64,000 bases of DNA from Streptomyces sp. DH-12 (GCF_002899455.1 NZ_PPFB01000001.1:6890501-6954500); one strand, 5' to 3'. Positions 18,233 to 26,503 are shown, counted from the stretch's first letter. The notes: generated by a model not told the origin, from the sequence alone. Made by a program: numbers and translations.

Positions 18233-18414
18233 CGCCCGGCCCCCGCTCCGGCCGCGTGCCCGCACGGCACGCGGCGCCCTGCCGTACGGCCGTCCGCGGG
18301 CCCCGCCGTCACGCGGACGGACGGCACCCGGACGGTGGGTCCCGGCGGGTGAGCCGGGCGCGGCGCGCGCGGCCCGAACGCCGCGCGGTGTTCCTTGGCC
18401 CCAGTGGGGAGCAT
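18229..18414 (-). CDS. Possible small leader ORF coupled to crtI
   Basis: A 61-codon frame starts at ATG 18414 with a good AGAGGAAG ribosome site eight bases upstream, and its stop overlaps the crtI GTG in a GTGA arrangement. The product (MLPTGAKEHRAAFGP at the start, then Pro/Arg/Gly-rich) matches nothing that I recognise and is not like the end of a CrtE. It may be a translated leader that couples ribosomes into crtI. The alternative is that the frame is fortuitous in GC-rich DNA. Confidence 0.4.
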   Translation of the reverse strand: MLPTGAKEHRAAFGPRAPRPAHPPGPTVRVPSVRVTAGPADGRTAGRRVPCGHAAGAGAGR

Positions 18415-18598
18415 CCGGTGTCTTCCTCTCATCGGCATGCGCATCGCTCCGGTACGCCGGACGACCGGCGCATGCCTTCCCGGTCGCGCCCGTCGTCTCA
18501 CGCCCGAGTGACCCGGATCCGACCGGGCACACGGACGGAAACAACTGGTCACGCGGATGCGTACGGAGTCGTGTCGTACGGAGGAGGGTGGTGCCGGC
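18415..18598. promoter_or_regulatory. Divergent crtI / crtY control region
   Basis: This short region must hold the promoters for both crt operons. It is less GC-rich around 18530-18560. A nine-base direct repeat CGTACGGAG occurs at 18560-18568 and 18575-18583, the second copy merging with the crtY ribosome site. In other Streptomyces, crt promoters are switched on by light through an ECF sigma factor (LitS) controlled by LitR; neither gene is in this window, and no ECF promoter could be placed with confidence. Confidence 0.5.
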
Positions 18599-19792
18599 GT
18601 GCTGGACGCGGACGTCGCGATCGTCGGGGCGGGGGCGGCCGGGCTGTCCCTGGCCCACCGGCTGGCCGGGCCCGGCAGCGGGGACCGGGCGCCGTCCGTC
18701 GCCCTGCTGGACGCGCCGCCCGGACCGCTGCGGCCGCCGCGCCGCACCTGGTGCTTCTGGGAGGCGGGCCCCGGCCGCTTCGACGCCGCGGTCACCGCGT
18801 CCTGGCGGCGCCTGCGGGTCCGCGACCCCGCCGGGCGCGGCATCGACGGGGACATCGCGCCGCTGCGCTACAAGATGATCCGCTCCGACGACTTCGAGCA
18901 CCTTGTCGCCCGCGACCTGGCGGACCGCGCGGACGTCCGGCGCGTGGAGGGCACCGTCGACACCGTGGAGGACGTGCCCCGGGGAGCGCTGGTCCGGCTG
19001 CGCGACGGCGACGGCCACGTCCGCGTCGTCCGGGCCCGCTGGGTGTTCGACTCCCGTCCGCCGGGCAGCCTGCCGGCCGCCCGCACCACGCTGCTCCAGC
19101 ACTTCCACGGCTGGTTCGTGCGCACCGCCCGGCCCGCCTTCGAGCCCGGCACCGCCGAACTGATGGACTTCCGCACCCCGCAGCCCGCCGACGGCCTGTC
19201 CTTCGGCTACGTCCTGCCCCTCGGCCGGCACGACGCCCTGGTGGAGTACACCGAGTTCTCCCCCCGGACCCTCGCCCCCGACGCCTACGAGGCGGCCGTA
19301 CGGCACTACACGGACGACGTGCTGCGGCTCGGCGACCTCGAGGTGCTGTCCACCGAGACGGGCGTCATCCCGATGACCGACGCGGTGATGCCCCGGCAGA
19401 CCGGCCAGTCCGTGTTCCGCATCGGGGCCGCGGGCGGCGCCACCCGCCCCTCCACCGGCTACACCTTCGCCGGTCTCCAGCGGCAGACCCGGGCCGTCGC
19501 CGCCGCCCTGCGCGAGGGCCGCCGCCCGGTGCCGCCGCCCGCCCACTCGGCACGCTCCCGGGCCATGGACGCCGTGCTGCTGCGCGCCCTGGCCGGCGGC
19601 CGCGCCGACGGGCCCGCCCTGTTCTGCCGGCTCTTCGACCGCGTCCCCATGCGCCGGCTGCTGCGGTTCCTCGACGGCGACACCCGCCTGCACGAGGACC
19701 TCGCCGTCGGCCTGCACGCACCGGTCGGCCCGATGCTCCGCTCCGCGCTCGAACTGCCCGGCCTGCCCCGCCGCCCCTACGAAGGCCCCTGA
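18599..19792 (+). CDS. crtY: Lycopene beta-cyclase
   Basis: A 397-residue cyclase that closes both ends of lycopene to beta-carotene. The dinucleotide-binding motif DVAIVGAGAAGLSLAHRLAG is at the N-terminus; the cyclase hallmark RTWCFWE lies near residue 50 and RIGAAGGATRPSTGYTF near 280-295. The start is taken as GTG 18599, behind GAGGAGG at 18581-18587, because it places the Rossmann strand at the N-terminus; ATG 18557 is an in-frame alternative with no ribosome site. It heads crtY-crtT-crtU. Confidence 0.92.
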   Translation: MLDADVAIVGAGAAGLSLAHRLAGPGSGDRAPSVALLDAPPGPLRPPRRTWCFWEAGPGRFDAAVTASWRRLRVRDPAGRGIDGDIAPLRYKMIRSDDFEHLVARDLADRADVRRVEGTVDTVEDVPRGALVRLRDGDGHVRVVRARWVFDSRPPGSLPAARTTLLQHFHGWFVRTARPAFEPGTAELMDFRTPQPADGLSFGYVLPLGRHDALVEYTEFSPRTLAPDAYEAAVRHYTDDVLRLGDLEVLSTETGVIPMTDAVMPRQTGQSVFRIGAAGGATRPSTGYTFAGLQRQTRAVAAALREGRRPVPPPAHSARSRAMDAVLLRALAGGRADGPALFCRLFDRVPMRRLLRFLDGDTRLHEDLAVGLHAPVGPMLRSALELPGLPRRPYEGP

Positions 19793-19832
19793 CCGCCCCG
19801 GTACGCCCAGTCCCTGCCATCCCGGAGACCCC

Positions 19833-20564
19833 ATGACCCTCCTGCGCGACGAGAACCTCGCCGCCGCCTTCGACCACGCCGCCCGCAGCTACGACACCCT
19901 GGTCGCCGCCAACCCCGGCTACCACGCCCATCTGCGCCGCTCCGCACGCCGGCTCGGCCTGCCCCGCGGCGGCGAGGGGCTGCGCGTGCTCGACCTCGGC
20001 TGCGGCACCGGCGCCTCCACCGCCGCGCTCGCCGAGGTGCTGCCGGGCGCGGACATCACCGCCGTGGACGCCTCCGCGGGCATGCTGGAGCGGGCCGCCG
20101 CCAAGATCTGGCCGCCGAACGTGACGTTCACCCACGCGCCCGCCGAACGGCTCGCGCAGGACGGCGTGACCGGCCCCTTCGACGCGGTCTTCGCCGCCTA
20201 CCTGTTCCGCAACGTCACCGACCCCGACGCCGTACTGCGCACCGTGCGCGCACTGCTCGTGCCCGGCGGACGCCTCGCGGTGCACGAGTACGCCCTCGGC
20301 GGACGCCGCACCGACCGTGCCGTGTGGACCCTGGTCTGCCGGGGCGTCGTCCAGCCCGTGGCGACCCTGCTCGGGGACGGCGACCTGTACCGCCATCTGT
20401 GGCGCAGCGTCGTGGAGTTCGACACCGCCGACCGGTTCGCGGACCGGCTGCGGGCGAACGGCTTCGACCGTGTGCGCCGCCTGCCGCTGCCCGGCTGGCA
20501 GACCGGCATCACCCACACCTTCACCGGGCGCCGGCCCTGCACCGTGCCGGAGGACGCGCGATGA
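19833..20564 (+). CDS. crtT: SAM-dependent methyltransferase of the carotenoid cluster
   Basis: A 243-residue class I methyltransferase of the UbiE/Methyltransf_25 type. The SAM-binding motif VLDLGCGTGASTAAL is at about residues 52-66, with VDASAGMLERA as the acidic motif II. It corresponds in position and type to crtT in the Streptomyces crtYTU operon, whose exact role in isorenieratene formation is not settled. Its stop overlaps the crtU start (ATGA). Confidence 0.85.
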   Translation: MTLLRDENLAAAFDHAARSYDTLVAANPGYHAHLRRSARRLGLPRGGEGLRVLDLGCGTGASTAALAEVLPGADITAVDASAGMLERAAAKIWPPNVTFTHAPAERLAQDGVTGPFDAVFAAYLFRNVTDPDAVLRTVRALLVPGGRLAVHEYALGGRRTDRAVWTLVCRGVVQPVATLLGDGDLYRHLWRSVVEFDTADRFADRLRANGFDRVRRLPLPGWQTGITHTFTGRRPCTVPEDAR

Positions 20565-22126
20565 CCCGCCCGCACCGCCCCGCCGCCGCCCGCCGCGGAC
20601 GTGACCGCCGCGCCCGCGTGCTGATGCCCCCGCCCGGCGCGCCGCGCGTCGACGGCGACCGCCGGCCCGGCACCGCCGTCGTCGGCGGCGGCATCGCCGG
20701 ACTGGCCGCCGCCACCGCCCTCGCCGAACGCGGCGTCGCCGTCACCCTCTACGAAGCCCGCCCCTACCTGGGCGGACGCGTCGGCGGCTGGCCCGTCGAC
20801 CTGAAGGACGGCACGCCCGCGACGATGAGCCGCGGCTTCCACGCCTTCTTCCGCCAGTACTACAACCTGCGCGGCCTGCTCCGGCGCACCGACCCCGCCC
20901 TGGAACGCCTCACCCCGCTGCCCGACTACCCGCTGCGGCACAGCGACGGCACCTGCGACAGCTTCCGGCACGTGCCCCGCACCCCGCCGTGGAGCGCGCT
21001 CGGGTTCGCCGCGCTCAGCCCGTCCTTCCCGCTGCGCGACCTGCCCCGGATGGACGCGGCGGCCGCGCTGCCGCTGCTCGACGTCCGCGTGCCCGAGGTG
21101 TACGAGCGCCTCGACTCCGTCAGCGCGCACGACTTCCTCGACGCGGTCCGCTTCCCGCGGAGCGCCCGGCACCTGGCGTTCGAGGTGTTCTCGCGCAGCT
21201 TCTTCGCCGACCCGCGGCTGCTGTCGGCCGCGGAGATGGCGCTGATGTTCCACATCTACTTCCTCGGCTCCTCCGAGGGCCTGCTGTTCGACGTGCCGGC
21301 CGCGCCCTTCCCCGCGGCCCTGTGGGAGCCGCTCGCCGCCCTGCTCGACCGGCACGGCGCGAACCTGCGCACCTCCACCCCCGTCGAGCACGTCGAACCC
21401 CTGGACGACGGGGGGTACGCGGTCGCCACCGACCGGGACGAGCAGCGTCACGACACCGTGGTGCTCGCCCTGGACGCCGTCGGACTGCGCGCCCTCGTCG
21501 ACCGCTCCGTCCGGCTCGGCGACACACCCTGGCGGGAGCGGGTCGCCCGGCTGCGCAACGCCCCGCCGTTCCTGGTCTCCCGCCTCTGGCTGGACCGCCC
21601 GGTCGCCCCCGACCGGCCCGGCTTCCTCGGCACCAGCGGCTACGGCACCCTCGACAACGTCAGCGTCCTCGAACGGTACGAGGACGAGGCCGCCCGCTGG
21701 GCCGCCCGCACCGGCGGATCCGTCGTCGAACTGCACGCCTACGCCCTGCTCCCGGAGTCGTCCCCGGAGGTCGAACAGAAGCGGCTGCTCGACCAGCTGC
21801 ACCGCGTCTATCCGGAGACCCGTAACGCGGCGATCGTCGACGCCCGCCACGAGTGGGGCACCGACTGTCCCCTCTTCCCGGTGGGCGGCCACGAGGACCG
21901 GCCCACGGTCCGCACGCCCGACCCGGGCCTGGTGGTGGCCGGCGACCTGGTCCGCACGTCCCTGCCGGTCGCCCTGATGGAACGCGCGGCGACCACCGGC
22001 TTCCTCGCCGCGAACGCCCTGCTGGAACGCTGGGGCGTACGGGGCCAGCCGCTCTGGACGGTCCCCGACCGAGGCCGCAGCGCGGTGCTGCGCGGGCTGG
22101 CGGGGGCGGTGGGGCGCCGGAGGTGA
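20561..22126 (+). CDS. crtU: Carotene desaturase/methyltransferase (isorenieratene-forming)
   Basis: A 521-residue FAD protein of the CrtU type, which turns beta-ionone rings of beta-carotene into aromatic rings by desaturation and methyl migration. After a hydrophilic N-terminal extension of about 35 residues comes GTAVVGGGIAGLAAATALAE and the EARPYLGGRVGGW patch. The motif MSRGFHAFFRQYYNLRGLL near residue 85-105 is typical of this group. With crtY and crtT it predicts aromatic carotenoids such as isorenieratene. The operon ends at a hairpin at 22156-22178. Confidence 0.92.
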   Translation: MTRPHRPAAARRGRDRRARVLMPPPGAPRVDGDRRPGTAVVGGGIAGLAAATALAERGVAVTLYEARPYLGGRVGGWPVDLKDGTPATMSRGFHAFFRQYYNLRGLLRRTDPALERLTPLPDYPLRHSDGTCDSFRHVPRTPPWSALGFAALSPSFPLRDLPRMDAAAALPLLDVRVPEVYERLDSVSAHDFLDAVRFPRSARHLAFEVFSRSFFADPRLLSAAEMALMFHIYFLGSSEGLLFDVPAAPFPAALWEPLAALLDRHGANLRTSTPVEHVEPLDDGGYAVATDRDEQRHDTVVLALDAVGLRALVDRSVRLGDTPWRERVARLRNAPPFLVSRLWLDRPVAPDRPGFLGTSGYGTLDNVSVLERYEDEAARWAARTGGSVVELHAYALLPESSPEVEQKRLLDQLHRVYPETRNAAIVDARHEWGTDCPLFPVGGHEDRPTVRTPDPGLVVAGDLVRTSLPVALMERAATTGFLAANALLERWGVRGQPLWTVPDRGRSAVLRGLAGAVGRRR

Positions 22127-22155
22127 CGGGAGGGGAGCGTGACCGCTCATGTCCG

Positions 22156-22178
22156 GGGAGCGTGACGCTCACGCTCCC
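22156..22178. terminator. Hairpin between crtU and the B12-sensor gene
   Basis: An inverted repeat (GGGAGCGTGA, loop CGC, TCACGCTCCC) lies between the convergent stop codons and can end transcription from either side. A related copy of GGGAGCGTGA occurs a few bases before it at 22133-22142. Confidence 0.65.
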
Positions 22179-22184
22179 ATCCCG

Positions 22185-23261
22185 TCAGACCACCGTGTCC
22201 GTGACCGCCGGGTCGGTCCTGCCGGTCAGGCGGGCGGCGCCGGCCCGGACCATGGCGAGGGCGCGCGGGAAGTCGTACAGGTGGTCGGCGAGGATGTCCA
22301 GGCCGGTCACCAGGGAGTGCGGCGGGACGTTGCGCGCGGACAGCACGTCCGCCGTCCAGCCCAGGAAGTCGGTGAACACCTCCACGGCGTCCACGTAGAG
22401 GGCGGTGGCCAGGAAGTCCACGACGTGCGCCAGGTCCTCCGCCGTGCGCTCCCGCTGTGCCTCGCTGTACTCCCGCATCGGCGGGAAGCGGCGTTCCAGC
22501 TCCGTCAGCGTCTCCTTGACCAGCCGGCCGCGCGACTGGGCGACCACGCTGTACTCCTGGTCGGCCAGGTGCGGCAGGTCGTCGACGGCCTGCCGGACGC
22601 CCGTGGGCCTGTCCAGCCCGGCCTCCAGCACGGCCGCGGCGCCCCGCGCGTCCGGGGCCCATCCGTCGGCGCCCAGGGCGCGCGCGTACCGCCCGTCCAC
22701 GCCGAACGCCCTGCCTCCCGCCACCACCGGCACGCCGACCGACCGGCAGGCGGTGATGGCGGTGTGCGCCCGCGGCAGATGGGTGGGGATCGACCCGGAC
22801 AGCAGCACGGCGTCGGAGTCGGTGTGGTGCTGGTGGGCGACCAGGTGCGGCGTCGGCGTCTGCGCGCCGAGGTAGTCCACCTGCCAGCCGCGCAGCCGCA
22901 GCGTCTCGGCGACCAGCCGCGCCGGGAACGCGTGCCACTCGCCGTCCACACAGCTCACCGTGACCCGGCCCCGGCGGGCCGCCGGCCGGATGCCGGGGGA
23001 CAGATGCGCGAGGGCGGTGATCACCCGCTCGTTGATCGCCGTGGCGGCGTGCTCCTGGGCGACGCTGATGCGGTCGGCCGCCCACTCGACACCGACCCTC
23101 GCCTGTACTGCCGCGACCACGTCGAGCAGCAGGTCCTCCTCCTGCCAGCCGTCCGCCAGGGCGCCGCGGACGACGTCGACGGCGTCGTACTCGTCGCCCT
23201 CGATGACCGCCTTCCACAGCGCCTCGCCCAGTTCACCGGCCGAGGACCGGGGCCCGCTCAT
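22185..23261 (-). CDS. Stand-alone CarH-type cobalamin-binding (photo)sensor protein
   Basis: A 358-residue protein with a helical B12-binding cap domain (about 8-90), a Rossmann B12-binding domain (about 98-200) and a helical C-terminal domain (about 215-345). The cap contains W60, nine residues, then E70-H71: the W-X9-EH signature of CarH/LitR photoreceptors, in which adenosylcobalamin blocks the site until light cleaves Co-C. E108-W-H110 supplies the probable lower axial His; the usual trailing Gly is Pro here. There is no MerR helix-turn-helix, so it cannot act as CarH does. The C-terminal domain loosely resembles RsbR-type globin-like N-domains. The start overlaps the phosphatase stop (ATGA), suggesting a stoichiometric complex. 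Confidence 0.88.
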   Translation of the reverse strand: MSGPRSSAGELGEALWKAVIEGDEYDAVDVVRGALADGWQEEDLLLDVVAAVQARVGVEWAADRISVAQEHAATAINERVITALAHLSPGIRPAARRGRVTVSCVDGEWHAFPARLVAETLRLRGWQVDYLGAQTPTPHLVAHQHHTDSDAVLLSGSIPTHLPRAHTAITACRSVGVPVVAGGRAFGVDGRYARALGADGWAPDARGAAAVLEAGLDRPTGVRQAVDDLPHLADQEYSVVAQSRGRLVKETLTELERRFPPMREYSEAQRERTAEDLAHVVDFLATALYVDAVEVFTDFLGWTADVLSARNVPPHSLVTGLDILADHLYDFPRALAMVRAGAARLTGRTDPAVTDTVV

Positions 23262-25015
23262 GCCTTCCTCCGTGCTCGTCCGCCCCCACCGGCCGGCGCG
23301 CCGTCGTCCGCCGGGTGGCCGTTGCGCGGGGCGCCGATGGCGACGACGGCCATGTCGTCGTGCCGGCTGCCCGGCTCCAGCCACTGCGCGGCCAGCATCT
23401 GTACATGTTCCACCAGCGCCTCGCCCGGCATGCCGCCGCATTCCCCGAGGGCCTGCCGCAGCCGCTCCTCGCCGAACAGCTCGCCGCCCAGGGGCCCGCC
23501 GCGGGCCTCGGTGATGCCGTCGGTGTAGAGCAGGCACGTGTCGCCGGGGGCGAGGACGGTCTCCACGGTGCGCGCGGTCACCTCGGGCAGCGCGCCCACG
23601 AGGGTGCCCTGCGTGGGCATCTCCTCGACCCGGCCGTCCGTGCGCACCACGAGCGGCGGCAGATGCCCGGCGCTGGTGAGCCGCAGCCGTACCGAGCCGT
23701 CGTCCCGGCGGTCCACGGAGGCCAGCACCAGGGTGGCGAACCGGGCGTGGTGGGAGGTGAGCAGGGCGCTGTTGAGCATGCGCAGCACCCGGAGGTGGTC
23801 GGAGGCGAGCGGCAGCAGCGCGTGCAGCGTGTTGCGGATCTTCCCGGTGAGCACCGCCGCGTCCAGTCCCTTGCCGGCCACGTCGCCCAGCGCGACGAAC
23901 GTCTCGGCGGACTCGTCCGGGCCGGGGTGGACGTCGTAGAAGTCGCCGCCGACCCGCTCGTGGTCCATGGCGGTGCGGTAGCGGCCCGCGTAGTCGACGC
24001 CGTGCACGCGGCTCAGCGGCGGCGGCAGCAGCTCCCGCATCAGGGTGCCGGTGATGGCGGTCTGCTCGCTGTACAGGCGTGCCGCCGACAGGGCGGTGCC
24101 CGCGCGTGAGGCGAACAGCCGGGCGAAGACCTCCTCCTCGGACGAGAACCCCTTCTCGGTGTCCGAGCGCAGCAGGATCAGAGCGCCGGCGGGCACCCCG
24201 TGCCCGGGCAGCGGCGTGACCAGCACGGAGCCGACCGGCCCGGAGAAGCCCTCGGGGACCACCCAGTCCGGTACGGCGTCCGGGTTGATCCAGCGGGCCG
24301 GCACCGGAGGGAAGCCGCGCAGGGCCTCGTCGAGGCCGGGGACGGTGAGCGGGTCGATCTGCCGGGTCTCCCGCACCACCCGCTGCCCGCGCAGGGCGTG
24401 GGTGACGGCGTACCGGTGGCCGGTCGGCGGGGTGATCAGCACGGCGGCCTCGGCGAGGTGGTCGGTGGCCATCCGGGCGGCGACCTCCGCGCAGCGCGGC
24501 ACGTTGAGGGAGGACAGCAGGGTGCTGAAGAGGCCGGAGGTGGCGTCGGCCCGCTCACGGGTCTCCCGTACGGCCGCCTGAGCCCGCACGAGGTCGGTAC
24601 GGTCGAACAGCCACCAGGCCACGTGGCCGTCGCCGGTGGGGGAGGGCCGGGCCTCGTAGGAGCGGTCGCCGAAGGTCCCGGCCGGCGTGTCCGTCGTCGG
24701 GACGTCGGTTCCGGCGACCTGGCGCCGGTGCGCGTCGGCCAGCCAGGACGGCGGGGTGTCGGGGGCGGGGGAGGCGGCGGTGAGGCGGCGGGCGGCGCGG
24801 TTGCGGCCGACGATCCGGCCGCGGGCGTCCAGCACCAGAACGGGGCAGGGCGCGTCGTCCCACGTGGGAACGGATCCGTCGCGCGTATCGCACGGACCGG
24901 CGCCGGAACCGGGGGAAGGAATCACGAACGAGGTGCGCGCCGCGCACCCACCCCCTTTCTCGTCGGCGTGAGCAGGTACGGCGGCAACGGTCCCCCATCT
25001 GTGCCCGCGAAGCAA
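23258..25015 (-). CDS. PAS-GAF-SpoIIE serine phosphatase coupled to the B12 sensor
   Basis: A protein of up to 585 residues with a PAS-like domain (about 45-150, APCPVLVLDARGRIVGRNRA), a GAF domain (about 165-325), a short linker helix and a complete SpoIIE/PP2C domain (about 345-560). Metal-site motifs are intact: GGDFYDVH, GDVAGKGLDAA, YTDGITEARGG and HDDMAVVAIG. It probably dephosphorylates a STAS anti-sigma antagonist. Translational coupling to the cobalamin sensor suggests direct control by it. The start is uncertain: the TTG at 25015 gives the longest frame and the GTG at 24925 is an in-frame alternative, neither with a good ribosome site. Confidence 0.88.
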   Translation of the reverse strand: MLRGHRWGTVAAVPAHADEKGGGCAARTSFVIPSPGSGAGPCDTRDGSVPTWDDAPCPVLVLDARGRIVGRNRAARRLTAASPAPDTPPSWLADAHRRQVAGTDVPTTDTPAGTFGDRSYEARPSPTGDGHVAWWLFDRTDLVRAQAAVRETRERADATSGLFSTLLSSLNVPRCAEVAARMATDHLAEAAVLITPPTGHRYAVTHALRGQRVVRETRQIDPLTVPGLDEALRGFPPVPARWINPDAVPDWVVPEGFSGPVGSVLVTPLPGHGVPAGALILLRSDTEKGFSSEEEVFARLFASRAGTALSAARLYSEQTAITGTLMRELLPPPLSRVHGVDYAGRYRTAMDHERVGGDFYDVHPGPDESAETFVALGDVAGKGLDAAVLTGKIRNTLHALLPLASDHLRVLRMLNSALLTSHHARFATLVLASVDRRDDGSVRLRLTSAGHLPPLVVRTDGRVEEMPTQGTLVGALPEVTARTVETVLAPGDTCLLYTDGITEARGGPLGGELFGEERLRQALGECGGMPGEALVEHVQMLAAQWLEPGSRHDDMAVVAIGAPRNGHPADDGAPAGGGGRARRKA

Positions 25016-25070
25016 CCTGCCCGCTCGGCCAGGCCGTCCATGCGACGCCGCGTACCCCGGAACAGGTGTT

Positions 25071-25781
25071 TCATGTCCGGCGGACGGCAGGACGGTCCCG
25101 GTCGGCCGCGGTCACGGCGTCCCGTACGGCCCGGTGCACGGCGCGCGCCAGCCGCGCCCCCCACAGCGACCGGGGCCCGGCGAACGCGTGCGCCTCCCGG
25201 TGCGGGGCCGGGGCGTCGGCGACGACGCACACCGCGTCGGTGGGGGTTCCGGAGCAGTCGTACCCGCTCTCCACCAGCGCCTGGACCTTCGCCTCCGTGG
25301 CGGTGGCCACCGCGTTCACCAGGGCCGCGTCGGACAGCGCGGCCGGCACGGCCACCACGACGTTGACGGTGCCGGGATCCGGGGCGCCCGCCGCGCCCTC
25401 ACCGGGCCACGCGGCCCAGCCGCGCACGTCGATCCCCGCTGTGACGAACGCCTCGGCCCCCGCGTCACGCGCGTGCGCGTACGACGACACGTCGGCGGCC
25501 GTCATCAGGCCCACCCCCTCGCCGCGCACGCCCGCGTCCGCGGCGAGGGAGGCGAGGTGCCGCTCCGGGTCGGTGCGCCGGTAGCCGTGCGCCACCTGCG
25601 CGTTGAGGACCCAGGCACGCTCGCCGATGCCGCCGCCCAGCACCGCGCTGCTGATCATCCGGCGCCCGGGCCCGGCGGTCCACAGCAGGGCGTGCAGCCG
25701 TTCACCGCCCTCGGTACGGGTCAGACGGCGCGGAGCCGGCAGGGCGGGCGTGGCGGGGTACGGGGGCAGTACGGCGGTCAC
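25071..25781 (-). CDS. cbiZ: Adenosylcobinamide amidohydrolase
   Basis: A 236-residue member of the CbiZ family, which cleaves the amide of adenosylcobinamide to give adenosylcobyric acid, allowing salvage or remodelling of cobamides. The family segment RRMISSAVLGGGIGERAWVL is at about residues 40-60, with further conserved stretches GVGLMTAADVSSYAHA and VNVVVAVPAALSDAALVNA. The GTG start has AAGGAG nine bases upstream. It lies between a kinase-like gene and the phosphatase, all on the minus strand, so it may supply the adenosylcobalamin used by the adjacent sensor. Confidence 0.88.
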   Translation of the reverse strand: MTAVLPPYPATPALPAPRRLTRTEGGERLHALLWTAGPGRRMISSAVLGGGIGERAWVLNAQVAHGYRRTDPERHLASLAADAGVRGEGVGLMTAADVSSYAHARDAGAEAFVTAGIDVRGWAAWPGEGAAGAPDPGTVNVVVAVPAALSDAALVNAVATATEAKVQALVESGYDCSGTPTDAVCVVADAPAPHREAHAFAGPRSLWGARLARAVHRAVRDAVTAADRDRPAVRRT

Positions 25782-25856
25782 CGTGCGGGGCTCCTTGCGG
25801 GGGGTCGGCCCGGCCGATCGTAGGCCGTGCCGGGTCCGCGCCCCGCGCCGGGGTGA

Positions 25857-26273
25857 TCACCCGGAGACGGCCTCCGGCGCGCGGAAGCAGGCGGTGACGG
25901 TCTTGCCGTGGGGGCAGGGGCGGGCCTCCCACGTGTCGGCCAGGACGTCGACCAGCAGCATGCCGCGCCCGCCGACCCGCTCCTCGCTCGGCTCGCGCGG
26001 CGTGGGCAGGGAGGCGGACCCGTCGTGCACCGAGATGTGCAGGCAGCGGGTGTCCCACGACATGACCAGCTGTGCGTCGGTACCGGCGTGCACATGCGCG
26101 TTGGTGACCAGCTCCGACACCGTGAGCAGCACGTCGTGGACCGTCTCGGGAGCGGTCTCGTCCCACCCCAGGGAGGCGAGGTGCTCCTGCGCCCAGTCAC
26201 GGGCCGCCTTGACACCCTGGCCCATCGGCAGGGAGCGGGCCCAGCCCACGGTGCGGACCGACGATTCCTTCAT
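25857..26273 (-). CDS. RsbW-like ATP-binding regulatory kinase (HATPase_c)
   Basis: A 138-residue GHKL ATPase of the anti-sigma/SpoIIAB-RsbW type. The N box is seen as VHDVLLTVSELVTNAHVHAG (about 52-71) and the G box as VGGRGMLLVDVLADTWEA (about 106-123). Such proteins phosphorylate STAS proteins or sequester a sigma factor. ATG 26273 is preferred because GGAAAGGA lies just upstream; ATG 26291 is an in-frame alternative with poor spacing. It is the first larger gene of the minus-strand signalling set that ends with the B12 sensor; no STAS gene is present in the window. Confidence 0.82.
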   Translation of the reverse strand: MKESSVRTVGWARSLPMGQGVKAARDWAQEHLASLGWDETAPETVHDVLLTVSELVTNAHVHAGTDAQLVMSWDTRCLHISVHDGSASLPTPREPSEERVGGRGMLLVDVLADTWEARPCPHGKTVTACFRAPEAVSG

Positions 26274-26353
26274 GAAGTCCTTTCCGGTCATCTCCGGTCA
26301 TCGGCCTGCCGTCCGCACGGATGCGTGCCGGACGGTGCGGGCGAGGGGCCGGC

Positions 26354-26503
26354 TCAGCGCCGGCCGCCGCGCAGCCGTCCCAGCAGCCGCTGGGCCTGCG
26401 CCCGCCGCCGGGGGTCGGCCGCGGCCCGCCGCAGCTGCTCGGTCGTGCGGCGTCCCTGCGGACTCCGGGCGAACTGCTTGATGCGTTCCACCATGCCGGG
26501 CAT
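26354..26503 (-). CDS. Small basic protein (49 aa)
   Basis: A 49-residue Arg-rich protein (MPGMVERIKQFARSPQGRR at its start, LLGRLRGGRR at its end). AGAGGAG lies seven bases upstream of the ATG, the best ribosome site nearby. The sequence looks like one long amphipathic helix and resembles a small conserved Streptomyces protein of unknown function. It lies 80 bp upstream of the kinase-like gene on the same strand. Confidence 0.65.
   Translation of the reverse strand: MPGMVERIKQFARSPQGRRTTEQLRRAAADPRRRAQAQRLLGRLRGGRR

Noticed and set aside
18229-18414. Remnant of crtE upstream of crtI
   Set aside because: The small frame contains no prenyl synthase motif (no DDxxD region or family C-terminus), so it is reported only as a possible leader ORF.
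22185-23261. Methionine-synthase-type corrinoid protein
   Set aside because: The W-X9-EH cap motif and the coupling to a phosphatase fit the photosensor class better, and no methyltransferase gene is near.
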